Shown: positions 1-7,256 of the stretch, piece after piece
Layout of the letters: every line of letters starts with the position of its first letter
Position numbering within the stretch: position 1 is the first letter of the stretch
Assembly: GCF_003797125.1 (NCBI RefSeq)
Contig: NZ_RKKE01000002.1
Location: 35,561 to 99,560 of the forward strand
Direction: 5' to 3'
From: Shewanella frigidimarina
Lineage (GTDB): Bacteria > Pseudomonadota > Gammaproteobacteria > Enterobacterales > Shewanellaceae
DNA: 64,000 nucleotides
Program-made: the position numbers and the translations under genes
Notes under the pieces: generated by a model
Told to the model about the DNA's origin: nothing
The model's database searches: none
What the model saw: only the letters and a program-made list of their open reading frames with translations

Positions 1-211
1 AAGGTATCGGCTTGTATTGGCCCGTTTGATCACGGAAATCATACACTGCAGCCACCATACTTCCTTGGGGAGATGGTAAACTCACTAAATCGTAATAAGT
101 CTCGCCTTTTGGCATTAAACTCGTGGTTGCTTCAATACCGTCGAATTCACTTTCTATCGATGAACACGCGCTCAAAGATAAAATAAATAAGCTAAGCACT
201 AGTCTTTTCAT
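1..211 (-). CDS. csgG: Curli secretion lipoprotein CsgG (N-terminal part, cut by window edge)
   Basis: This is the first 70 codons of the outer-membrane pore through which curli subunits leave the cell. The visible protein starts MKRLVLSLF and has a lipobox LSAC followed by SSIE, so it should be lipidated at that cysteine. It continues with YYDLVSLPSPQGSM and VYDFRDQTGQYKP, which match the conserved start of mature CsgG (Q-D-L-x-x-L-P-x-P-x-G and D-x-T-G-Q-x-K-P). The gene starts 2 nt after the csgF stop and ends csgD-E-F-G. The remainder lies left of the window, so completeness cannot be judged. Confidence 0.93.
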   Translation of the reverse strand, partial: MKRLVLSLFILSLSACSSIESEFDGIEATTSLMPKGETYYDLVSLPSPQGSMVAAVYDFRDQTGQYKPIP

Positions 212-213
212 GA

Positions 214-615
214 TTAGCCCCCTGTTGATGCGCCGACAATACCACCAACTTCGATGATGGTCGTCTCGCCGGTTAATAAATCAGTGATGTGAACCAGTAA
301 CGATCCATCTTCATTGACCACATTTATCTCAAAGTCATCGGTTTTTAAATAACCTTCACCACCATTTGCAGCATCATTAAACAATTGACTCATTAAGCGT
401 GACTGTAATGAACTTGCAAGCCTGTCAAGCGCTGTAGGGGCTACATAGGAGGAGCCACCTTGATGTTCATTTTGCGCTGACGCATTCGCCAGTAAATAAC
501 TACCATTAAGGTAACTCCCCCCAAAAGCAGGATTAACTGGGGTATATACCAGTTGCGTCGCGGCTAAGGGAAAACTAAATGATGTTATTGATAAGATTAA
601 TAATAATTTTTTCAT
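214..615 (-). CDS. csgF: Curli assembly protein CsgF
   Basis: CsgF sits at the cell surface, binds the CsgG pore and positions the nucleator CsgB. The protein has a signal peptide (MKKLLLILSITSFSFPLAA) and the mature N-terminus TQLVYTPVNPAFGG, which resembles the CsgG-binding head of CsgF; the motif NPAFGGSYLNG is typical. An upstream in-frame ATG at 621 would overlap the ribosome binding site AGGGA, whereas the ATG at 615 has ideal spacing, so 615 is preferred (133 aa, close to the usual 138). It lies between csgE (12-nt gap) and csgG (2-nt gap) in one operon. Confidence 0.93.
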   Translation of the reverse strand: MKKLLLILSITSFSFPLAATQLVYTPVNPAFGGSYLNGSYLLANASAQNEHQGGSSYVAPTALDRLASSLQSRLMSQLFNDAANGGEGYLKTDDFEINVVNEDGSLLVHITDLLTGETTIIEVGGIVGASTGG

Positions 616-627
616 ATGCATTCCCTG

Positions 628-1206
628 CTAAAACTCATCAGGAGCAAGATCGGGGTCTGAAAATGCCGCCCATTTTGCCTGTTGTTGATATTGCAACAAG
701 GAAGCATTTACCCGCTTTGCTGCCATGTTCGCTTGTGCATCAATATTTCGCGATGCTGGGGATAAAAACGTCACAAAAACCGGCTTGCGATTATGCAACA
801 CTAAAATTTTACTACCACTTCTTGCTGTGGCTTGCTCTACAACAGTGAGCCCCGAGTGGTTGCTCATGCCATTGATATCACGATAAGCGCTAACAAATTC
901 TCTATAAAAACGGTGGCCAAATCTTGTCATGGCTCTATTTAAGATTAATCCATCAATTAAATCAGCTTCACGCTTAGGTTTTGCATCACTGACACTCACT
1001 ACAGGTTCAGTTGAATGCAATAAATTCTCTTGAGCTTTTGAAGCGGAGGATTCTGGAATAACTTCATCTGTGGTGGGCGCAATATTAGCTTTAGTAAACT
1101 CTGGAACATTAACGTCAACATCTTTACGATCATCAGCAATAGCATCACTTAACAAAACTGCCTGACTAGCCATCAGACAAAGGAGTATCACTGATGGATA
1201 TTTCAC
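628..1206 (-). CDS. csgE: Curli secretion specificity factor CsgE, with an N-terminal insert
   Basis: CsgE is the periplasmic factor that caps CsgG and delivers CsgA. The C-terminal part from about residue 82 (LIDGLILNRAMTRFGHRFY, then LTVVEQATARSGSKI and PVFVTFLSP) matches the whole conserved CsgE domain. A signal peptide ends near residue 24. Between them lie roughly 55 extra acidic, Ser/Thr/Pro-rich residues; the protein is 192 aa against about 129 in E. coli. The start codon is GTG, with GAGGTG just upstream, and overlaps the csgD stop as GTGA, indicating translational coupling. A decayed second copy of the insert region lies at about 4567-4750. Confidence 0.9.
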   Translation of the reverse strand: MKYPSVILLCLMASQAVLLSDAIADDRKDVDVNVPEFTKANIAPTTDEVIPESSASKAQENLLHSTEPVVSVSDAKPKREADLIDGLILNRAMTRFGHRFYREFVSAYRDINGMSNHSGLTVVEQATARSGSKILVLHNRKPVFVTFLSPASRNIDAQANMAAKRVNASLLQYQQQAKWAAFSDPDLAPDEF

Positions 1207-1835
1207 ACTCTCACCTCATGCATATGAGTTTGCGCCCAAGCAATGGCTTGACCACGACTAGACACACCAATTTTTCGAAACGCACGATAGAGATGCGTTT
1301 TAATGGTGGATTCACTGACAAATAGTTGATTAGCGATATCGAGATTTGTGCTGCCAGACAACAACGTTTGTAATACCTCACGTTCACGAATGGTCAGTTG
1401 CTCACTGTCATCGTCATGGTTAACACTCATTAACGATTGATAGAGATCTTGAGGGATTACACTACGGCCTTTTAGTATTTCATTTAAACCGCTACTAACA
1501 TCAGCTAAATTAGCATTGGTATAGAAGACACCTGTTGTGGTCGATGGATGAATTAAAAATTTTGCATCAACTTGTTTAGGGAAATTTAGAAAAACGGTAC
1601 GAATACCACAATATTCACGTTCAATAACGCGTTGTAGTTGATATGCTTGCTGAAGATCAATTGTTGCTAAATCGAAAACCACCATTGAGTTGGTTTGTGT
1701 GGAAAGTAACTTAGACATATTACCTGGCTGAGCCTTAGTTAATTTAACCAAAAACTCTTGTGGCCAGCGAGAATCAAGTAAATCGATTAACAACTGCGAA
1801 CGCGATACGATCATCCAATTTTCAACTTTAAACAT
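1203..1835 (-). CDS. csgD: LuxR/FixJ-type regulator CsgD
   Basis: Probable master transcription activator of curli genes. The C-terminal helix-turn-helix is clear: LTIREREVLQTLLSGSTN, LFVSESTIKTHLYRAFRKIGV and RGQAIAWA. The N-terminal half is a degenerate receiver-like domain; as in E. coli CsgD it lacks an evident phospho-acceptor site. The reading frame is open to an ATG at 1886, but that one has no ribosome binding site, while the ATG at 1835 has GGAG eight bases upstream and gives MFKVENWM, 210 aa, matching the 216-aa E. coli protein that starts MFNEV. Unlike E. coli, csgD lies in the same direction as, and downstream of, csgBA. Confidence 0.88.
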   Translation of the reverse strand: MFKVENWMIVSRSQLLIDLLDSRWPQEFLVKLTKAQPGNMSKLLSTQTNSMVVFDLATIDLQQAYQLQRVIEREYCGIRTVFLNFPKQVDAKFLIHPSTTTGVFYTNANLADVSSGLNEILKGRSVIPQDLYQSLMSVNHDDDSEQLTIREREVLQTLLSGSTNLDIANQLFVSESTIKTHLYRAFRKIGVSSRGQAIAWAQTHMHEVRV

Positions 1836-1886
1836 TCCTAACACTCCATGTGGTATGAATAAACTCTGGTATGAAAAAGCAATCAT

Positions 1887-1909
1887 ATTGATACTAAGTC
1901 CGTATCAAT
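1887..1909. promoter_or_regulatory. Inverted repeat upstream of csgD (candidate operator)
   Basis: ATTGATAC and GTATCAAT flank a 7-base spacer, a perfect 8-bp dyad ending 52 bases upstream of the preferred csgD start. It lies in the short gap between the csgA terminator and csgD, where the csgD promoter must sit. The binding protein is unknown; autoregulation by CsgD or another dimeric regulator is inference. Confidence 0.45.
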
Positions 1910-1951
1910 GTTCATAAGTTTAGCAAGTGGATTACCGTATAACAATTAGTC

Positions 1952-1973
1952 AAAAGGGTGCTTGCGCACCCTT
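1952..1973 (-). terminator. Rho-independent terminator after the proximal csgA
   Basis: Reading leftward, an 8-bp stem AAGGGTGC/GCACCCTT with a 4-base loop is followed by TTTT, 16 nt after the csgA stop. It separates csgBA transcription from csgD. The other csgA copy has a similar hairpin at the same relative place. Confidence 0.8.
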
Positions 1974-1988
1974 CATTATACTTTTGTA

Positions 1989-3647
1989 CTACATCCCTTG
2001 AACAACAGTAACTGAGTTACCGTAGCCAATTGAAGTTACATTAGCCGTATTACTCGCATCAGTTTGAGTAATTGATACCATGTTGTTACCCGCACCATTA
2101 ACAAAAACATCTGCATTATGTAATGTACCAGTTTGAGAAATCATAATATCATTATCAGTACCTAACCAAGACTCTGCGATAGCAGTATTTAGATCTCCAG
2201 TTTGGTCGATATCTACTTCTGATGAAAAGTCTGATGAATCAGCATAAGCTTTGTTTTCATTACCGATTTGATCGATGGTAATTACGTTTTCAGCACCATA
2301 TGTTCCAGCGCCTACATTAGGACCATAATAATTATTTGTTCCTGGCAAATTACCTACATAGTTATTATTACCTTCTTGATTAATCGTAACAGTGCTATCA
2401 CCACCTAGTTCAGTTGAGGCGCCAGCATAGTTCTCGTTACCAGTTTGATAAATGAATACATCATTATCATGGCTATCTGTTCCTTGTTCAACAATTGCAG
2501 TATTGTCACTACCAACTTGTTCGACTAATGCGCTATCACCTAAACCGTCCTGCATAACCGTTGCTAAATTACCCATTCCAGAGGCTGAACCACTTTGAGT
2601 AACAGTTGCATTATTATCCACATTAGTTTGGTCAACATTTGCTACGTTGTCATATTCAGACTGGGTAATGGTTGACATATGGTCCGAACCGACTTGATCG
2701 ATAGTCGCAGAATTGCTAAAACCACTTTGATAAACTAAACCAGTATTTAAGGTGTTCCCACTTTGACTTACAGAAGCGTAACCATCCTGGCCTGATTGAC
2801 TTACATAAGCAGTATCATTATCACCTTGTTGATCAACATCAGCTTCGTTGTTTTCACCAGTTTGATAAACATCTGCTTGATTGTCATTACCGTTTTGATA
2901 AACATCAGCAAGATTTGATAAAGCTGTTTGTTCAATATAACCTGTATTATCATTGCCTGTTTGTGTCAACGTTGCAACAGTATCATCTGTATTAGCACTG
3001 TAACTAGTGTTTTGAGTATTTTGGTAAACATCACCATTGTTACCTGCACCTGTTTGAATAATTGATGCTTTTGCTGAATCAGAATCATCTTGATTAATGT
3101 AAGCATCATTTCCCCCCCCAACATTTTGGATAATAGTAGCATCGGCAAAATCGGACCAATGGTTACGAATCTCAGCAATATGTTCATTACCATTTTGATC
3201 AATCATTGAATTTGAGCCATCACCATCATCTTGTAGTATTTCAGCGCTATTTAAATTACCCATTTGAAGCACAGTTGCTGCCGCATTTGCACCATTACTA
3301 AACTGCTGTTCAATATTTGCATCGTTATCTATACCATTTGTGTCAATGGTTGCGGTTGCGGTCTGAGTTGTATTATGCTGAACAATATGACCTTCGTTTA
3401 ATGATCCCTGTTGGGTTATAAAAGAATCTGAATCTGAGGTATTATATTGATTAACAGATGCATTATTACTCGCGCCACTTTGAATAACTGTCGCATCATT
3501 ATCAGTACTATTTAATTGCTGATTAACGACAACTGAATTTTCCGCACCACTCTGATTCACATTTGCAGTATTACTATCGCTTGCATAAGCCCCTGCTGAA
3601 GTAAATATCGCTGCTGAGATTAATAACGCTAATTTAGAATGTTTCAT
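1989..3647 (-). CDS. csgA: Giant CsgA-like curli fibre subunit (copy 1)
   Basis: Predicted major amyloid subunit secreted through CsgG. It has a signal peptide (MKHSKLALLISAAIFTSAGAYA) and then some 44 short strand units of the curlin type, for example TAYVSQSGQDG, QADVYQTGENN and VITIDQIGNEN; this equals about 22 strand-turn-strand repeats, against five in E. coli CsgA (151 aa). The protein has 552 residues, is rich in Asn, Gln, Asp, Thr and Ser, and is very poor in Lys, Arg and Cys. The start is fixed by AGGGAAATACGAAG before the ATG. It follows csgB by 20 nt. Its closest relative in the window is the CsgA-like protein at 4926-6476. Confidence 0.88.
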   Translation of the reverse strand: MKHSKLALLISAAIFTSAGAYASDSNTANVNQSGAENSVVVNQQLNSTDNDATVIQSGASNNASVNQYNTSDSDSFITQQGSLNEGHIVQHNTTQTATATIDTNGIDNDANIEQQFSNGANAAATVLQMGNLNSAEILQDDGDGSNSMIDQNGNEHIAEIRNHWSDFADATIIQNVGGGNDAYINQDDSDSAKASIIQTGAGNNGDVYQNTQNTSYSANTDDTVATLTQTGNDNTGYIEQTALSNLADVYQNGNDNQADVYQTGENNEADVDQQGDNDTAYVSQSGQDGYASVSQSGNTLNTGLVYQSGFSNSATIDQVGSDHMSTITQSEYDNVANVDQTNVDNNATVTQSGSASGMGNLATVMQDGLGDSALVEQVGSDNTAIVEQGTDSHDNDVFIYQTGNENYAGASTELGGDSTVTINQEGNNNYVGNLPGTNNYYGPNVGAGTYGAENVITIDQIGNENKAYADSSDFSSEVDIDQTGDLNTAIAESWLGTDNDIMISQTGTLHNADVFVNGAGNNMVSITQTDASNTANVTSIGYGNSVTVVQGM

Positions 3648-3667
3648 CTTCGTATTTCCCTTTACTC

Positions 3668-4204
3668 TTAGTTAGATAAGCTTCCCTGGGTCACAACAAC
3701 ATGTTGTGATACACCCCATTGGGTCACACTTACAGCATTTCCGGAGCCGTACTGCTGGATCCAAATCGCATTTTCACTACCGGTTTGATTGATAATGGCT
3801 AAATTATCCGTTCCAATTTGACCAACATCGGCCATCAGGCTAGAACCAAATTGGTTAAGTAAAACAACATTATTAAAACCAGCTTGTAGTATATTGGCTT
3901 CAATATCATTTCCTGACTGATTTGCAATGGCATAATTATTTGTGCCCTGCTGTGTAGTGAGAGTTTGATTATTAAAGCCAGATTGAGTTGAAATAAAATG
4001 GTTGTTACTACCAAGTTGATTGATATTAACCAACATATCATCGCCAAATTGATTTACATTAGCTTGATTACCAATCGTAGCTAACTCATCAATATCGCTA
4101 ATATCTTGGCTAACACAAGGAGATGAGGATATGAACAATGCAAAAGTTAACACCCCTGCTTTTGCCGTTAAGCGATAATTATTTTTACGCTTTTTCAAGG
4201 TCAT
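3668..4204 (-). CDS. csgB: CsgB-like curli nucleator (copy 1)
   Basis: Minor curli subunit expected to stay at the surface and template fibre growth. It has an N-terminal hydrophobic signal (AGVLTFALFISSSPCVS) and then a curlin repeat domain with units such as ANVNQFGDDM, ANILQAGFNN, LAIINQTGSEN and VSVTQWGVSQ. At 178 aa it is near the CsgB size (151 aa in E. coli), far below its neighbouring CsgA. Position directly upstream of csgA supports CsgB rather than CsgA. The ribosome binding site is AAGGGGCAGGAAGC before ATG. Expression from a promoter within 4205-4560 is expected. Confidence 0.85.
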   Translation of the reverse strand: MTLKKRKNNYRLTAKAGVLTFALFISSSPCVSQDISDIDELATIGNQANVNQFGDDMLVNINQLGSNNHFISTQSGFNNQTLTTQQGTNNYAIANQSGNDIEANILQAGFNNVVLLNQFGSSLMADVGQIGTDNLAIINQTGSENAIWIQQYGSGNAVSVTQWGVSQHVVVTQGSLSN

Positions 4205-4317
4205 GCTTCCTGCCCCTTGTGCGATGTTGGTGACAATTTAACTAAAAAATTGAATAAATCATCAATCATCGCTGTGCCATTGATAGTGTCAATATTATGG
4301 CGTCTTACAATTGAGCA

Positions 4318-4352
4318 CGAATCAACCCACAGTATTAAACCGCGATAGACCT
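4318..4352. promoter_or_regulatory. Conserved csgBA upstream motif, copy 1
   Basis: On the plus strand three blocks, CGAATCAACC, AGTATTAAAC and ATAGACCT, are separated by 3 and 4 variable bases. All 28 block bases recur with identical spacing at 7154-7188, at a similar distance (103-114 nt) from the two csgB starts. The sequence around them has diverged, so the blocks have been retained by selection. They may be the csgBA promoter or an activator site; CsgD binding is a guess. Confidence 0.55.
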
Positions 4353-4566
4353 TAAGACTAAATGACCTACCACCCCCTACCTTTGTACTATTAAAATAAA
4401 AAATAATCATTAAATGATAGCGAATTAGGACTATGCAGTAACTGTTTTCAATTGATAAATCTGTTGAGGGCGGGTAAAAATATTTATCAAAAATTGGTAT
4501 AAAGCTAACGAGTAACTCATCTATTTCAAGCAATGATTAAACATAGAAACAACATGATACAGGTCA

Positions 4567-4750
4567 TTTACTTAGAATTTACTGCAATGACGAATCCATC
4601 AATTAAATCAGTTTCTGGTTGTGTATGATTGACACGCCAACGGGCTAACTTTGATCGTTCAACAAATTTTCTTGAGCTGTTGAGACAATTGATTTTGGTG
4701 TCACATTATCGGTTGTTGGTGCAATTTCCACTTTGTAAACGTAGGGCCTT
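4567..4750 (-). pseudogene. Decayed csgE fragment between the two csgBA modules
   Basis: Read leftward, this stretch gives VYKVEIAPTTDNVTPKS then TAQENLLNDQS, a stop, and later a reading DLIDGF. The intact CsgE reads FTKANIAPTTDEVIPES, KAQENLLHST and DLIDGL. The DNA contains an exact 19-base match to csgE (4593-4611 versus 947-965). Only the csgE insert region and the beginning of its conserved domain remain; a TAG stop and loss of the rest make it non-functional. csgD is missing between it and the upstream csgA. Confidence 0.75.
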
Positions 4751-4817
4751 GATATCTGTTGTTAAATATTGAGCTTGCAAAACTATCAGCGAATGTATCT
4801 ATTACGACTTCAAAAAA

Positions 4818-4860
4818 TGCCAATCTTAAAAATATCAAAGTGAGATTTTTAAGATTGGCA
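4818..4860. repeat. Perfect 16-bp inverted repeat between csgA copy 2 and the csgE relic
   Basis: The arms TGCCAATCTTAAAAAT and ATTTTTAAGATTGGCA are fully complementary with an 11-base loop. It could form a long hairpin in transcripts of either strand. It may be an additional terminator or a scar of the rearrangement that removed csgD; neither can be decided here. Confidence 0.6.
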
Positions 4861-4885
4861 CAATATCTTTAATTACTAATGTGTA

Positions 4886-4912
4886 AATAAAGAGGGTGCT
4901 TACACACCCTTC
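4886..4912 (-). terminator. Terminator after csgA copy 2
   Basis: Reading leftward, AGGGTG and CACCCT pair around a 6-base loop and are followed by a T-rich stretch, just after the csgA stop. It corresponds to the terminator at 1952-1973 behind the other csgA. Confidence 0.7.
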
Positions 4913-4925
4913 TTTTACTTTAGTA

Positions 4926-6476
4926 CTACATGCCTTGAGTAATGGTCACTGTATTACCAAACCCCATGCTGCTTACAACTGCTGAGTTATTGATATCGGT
5001 TTGGGTAACATAAACCATATTGCTGCCAGTGCCATCGACATATACCTCAGCTAAATGCTCACTCCCGGTTTGATCGATAACAATTTCGTTAGCTTCGCCC
5101 CACACAGATTCTGCATAGGCTTCATTATGTTGTCCCGACTGGTCTATATCAATAATTGATGACAAATCAGCAGCATCGGCATAGGCCTTGTTATGATGGC
5201 CATCTTGGTCCACAGTAACGACATTATCACCCCCCCATGTTCCGGCGCCGAGTCCTTCACCATAAAAGCTACTACCATCGGGTTTATTATTAACTTCATT
5301 ATGATGCCCAGTTTGATTCACTGTAACGGAACTCAATCCACCAGAGTCAGTTGAGGCACCTGCATAGTTATGATGACCTGATTGATTAATCACAATCGTA
5401 TTGTCATTACTGAACTCACCTTGAAGCACTACAGCTTCGTTTGAGAAACCCGCTTGTGTAACCGTAGCGGTATCATTCATACCTTCTTGGTCAACAGTAA
5501 CATTGTTACCAGTACCTGAATTACCGTTGCCGTTACCATTGCCATTCCCAAGAGTTAACGCACTTTGAGTCACCGTCGCAGTGTTGCCTTCATTAGACTG
5601 ATTGACGGTTGCAACATGATCAAAGTCCATTTGCATTACCGTAGCAGCTTGATTCAAACCGTATTGGTTAACTTGAGCTTCATGGTTACCGCCAGTTTGA
5701 GTCACATGTGCATCATTAGATTCACCATTTTGATATACATCAGCCATGTTAGATAAACCAGCTTGTTCAACTAAACCAATGTTACCATTACCGACTTGCT
5801 CTAATGCTCCAACGGTATCATCACTACCCGAACCGCCATAATTCTGATTATTTTGTAATATATCACCGTCATTATTTGAACCAGTTTGGGTTAATGTGGC
5901 ACTGGCAGCATCTGACGCTTCCTGTTGAATATAAGCATTATTGTTGGAGTTACCTGATTGATTAATGGTTGCATCTGCATAATCTGACCAATGGTTATAA
6001 ACTTCAGCGGTATCCTCGCTGCCAGTTTGATTAACCGTAGACTGTGCACCGTCACCGTTATTTTGAGTGATGGTTGCTAGGTTACCGCTGCCATTTTGAT
6101 TAACAGTCGCTTGAGCATTTTCACCATTATAAAATTCTTGTGCGACATCTGCTTTGTTACCATCACCAACTGATTTAACCGATGCGCTAGCTGTGCTTGT
6201 TGCATTATGTTGGTCAATCAAAGATGTATTATCATTTCCCTCTTGATTTGATGAGGCTTGGGAGTTTGCCGTTTCAGCCTGTAAAATAGTTGAAAGATTA
6301 TTATTGCCAAGTTGCTCAATAGTTGCACTATTAGCAACACTATTGCTTTGTTGAACAACCACTGCGGTATTTAACTCTCCTTCTTGACTAACATCGGCTT
6401 CGTTACCACCTGCATACGCTCCAGCTGAGGTCAATAAAGCTGCTGAGATTAATAAAGCTAATTTAGAATATTTCAT
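4926..6476 (-). CDS. csgA: Giant CsgA-like curli fibre subunit (copy 2, histidine-rich turns)
   Basis: Paralogue of the subunit at 1989-3647, 516 aa from the preferred start, with the same signal peptide type (MKYSKLALLISAALLTSAGAYA) and about 20 curlin repeats. The ATG at 6494 lies inside the ribosome binding site region AGGGAAATACAAAG that precedes ATGAAATATTC, and the same arrangement precedes copy 1, so 6476 is the start. Differences from copy 1: several turns read GHHN or GQHN where copy 1 has GNEN, GNNN or GDLN, and there is a low-complexity GNGNGNGNSGTGNN stretch around residues 310-324. Located 41 nt downstream of its csgB partner. Confidence 0.87.
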   Translation of the reverse strand: MKYSKLALLISAALLTSAGAYAGGNEADVSQEGELNTAVVVQQSNSVANSATIEQLGNNNLSTILQAETANSQASSNQEGNDNTSLIDQHNATSTASASVKSVGDGNKADVAQEFYNGENAQATVNQNGSGNLATITQNNGDGAQSTVNQTGSEDTAEVYNHWSDYADATINQSGNSNNNAYIQQEASDAASATLTQTGSNNDGDILQNNQNYGGSGSDDTVGALEQVGNGNIGLVEQAGLSNMADVYQNGESNDAHVTQTGGNHEAQVNQYGLNQAATVMQMDFDHVATVNQSNEGNTATVTQSALTLGNGNGNGNGNSGTGNNVTVDQEGMNDTATVTQAGFSNEAVVLQGEFSNDNTIVINQSGHHNYAGASTDSGGLSSVTVNQTGHHNEVNNKPDGSSFYGEGLGAGTWGGDNVVTVDQDGHHNKAYADAADLSSIIDIDQSGQHNEAYAESVWGEANEIVIDQTGSEHLAEVYVDGTGSNMVYVTQTDINNSAVVSSMGFGNTVTITQGM

Positions 6477-6517
6477 CTTTGTATTTCCCTTCATTTGGTT
6501 GAATTAAACAACTCAAA

Positions 6518-7051
6518 TTAATTACTTTGAGTCACGCTAACGTTTTGCATTGTTCCCCATTGAAGAATACCAACAGCACTTCCATAACCATTCTGTTGAA
6601 TCATAATGGTGTTATTACTTCCAGTCTGATGAATAATCGCTAAGTTTTGTGTTCCAATTTGACTCACATCCGTTAGCAAATTGCTTCCTACTTGACTGGT
6701 AATCACTCGATTACCAAACCCTGATTGATAGATACTAGCTTCAATATCAGCCCCGGACTGAAATGCAGTTACCCCATTGAACATGCCTTGTTGATGAGTA
6801 AAGATTTGATTGTTGTAGCCAAGTTGATTTGAATTGAACTGATTGTTGAACCCGCTTTGATTTAAATTAATGGATAGTTCATCACCAAGTTGAGTGACAT
6901 TGACTGCATTATTAATACCTATAGCAAGTTCATTTATATCACTCAAATCATGTTGGCCAAGGCTAGGAAAAGACATAACACACAGGAAAATAGCAAGAAC
7001 CCCAGTTGTTGCATTAAGGTAATATTGATGTACACGCTCGTTCAAGGTCAT
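6518..7051 (-). CDS. csgB: CsgB-like curli nucleator (copy 2)
   Basis: Paralogue of the csgB at 3668-4204. A signal-like hydrophobic segment (TTGVLAIFLCVMSFPSLG) is followed by curlin units such as AVNVTQLGDEL, ASIYQSGFGN and LAIIHQTGSNN. The two CsgB proteins share the pattern QIGT-NLAII-QTGS near the C-terminus. ATG at 7057 is only 2 nt from GGGG, whereas ATG at 7051 is spaced 8 nt and starts MTLNER, aligning with MTLKKR of copy 1; 7051 is therefore preferred (177 aa). Probably co-transcribed with the following csgA copy from a promoter near 7100-7260. Confidence 0.84.
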   Translation of the reverse strand: MTLNERVHQYYLNATTGVLAIFLCVMSFPSLGQHDLSDINELAIGINNAVNVTQLGDELSINLNQSGFNNQFNSNQLGYNNQIFTHQQGMFNGVTAFQSGADIEASIYQSGFGNRVITSQVGSNLLTDVSQIGTQNLAIIHQTGSNNTIMIQQNGYGSAVGILQWGTMQNVSVTQSN

Positions 7052-7153
7052 ATTCATGTCCCCGGGTTATTAAACGTATAGAACATTCTATTTATGTCGC
7101 TTAATAACTTTTACATTCATTGTTTTGATATTGTGGCTCTGCCATATAACATC

Positions 7154-7188
7154 CGAATCAACCTTGAGTATTAAACTAATATAGACCT
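7154..7188. promoter_or_regulatory. Conserved csgBA upstream motif, copy 2
   Basis: Same three blocks and spacing as at 4318-4352 (CGAATCAACC, AGTATTAAAC, ATAGACCT), 103 nt upstream of the preferred csgB start. Only the 3- and 4-base spacers differ. Confidence 0.55.
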
Positions 7189-7242
7189 ATAGGTTATTTT
7201 ATTTTAATACCCAGACTTAATTGCGACAACCAAGCTAATAAA

Positions 7243-7256
7243 TTGATCTAAATCAA
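7243..7256. promoter_or_regulatory. FNR/EtrA-type box upstream of csgB copy 2
   Basis: TTGATCTAAATCAA matches the FNR consensus TTGAT-N4-ATCAA exactly and is part of a longer dyad AAATTGAT/ATCAATTT. It lies about 190 nt before csgB copy 2. No equivalent was seen upstream of copy 1. Regulation by the anaerobic regulator (EtrA in Shewanella) is inferred from the motif alone. Confidence 0.5.

Noticed and set aside
579..848. Open frame on the plus strand across csgE/csgF
   Set aside because: Antisense shadow of two well-supported genes, with no recognisable product.
4201..4533. 110-codon open frame overlapping the csgB copy 1 start (ATGA), considered as csgC or csgH
   Set aside because: It has no signal peptide and no CsgC/CsgH resemblance, and it runs across the conserved 4318-4352 motif, which recurs upstream of the other csgB without an open frame. 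It is better read as promoter and leader.
1989..6476. CRISPR-like or satellite repeats in the csgA genes
   Set aside because: The periodicity is at protein level (curlin repeats of about 11 residues per strand); DNA units are divergent and lack conserved repeat-spacer structure.
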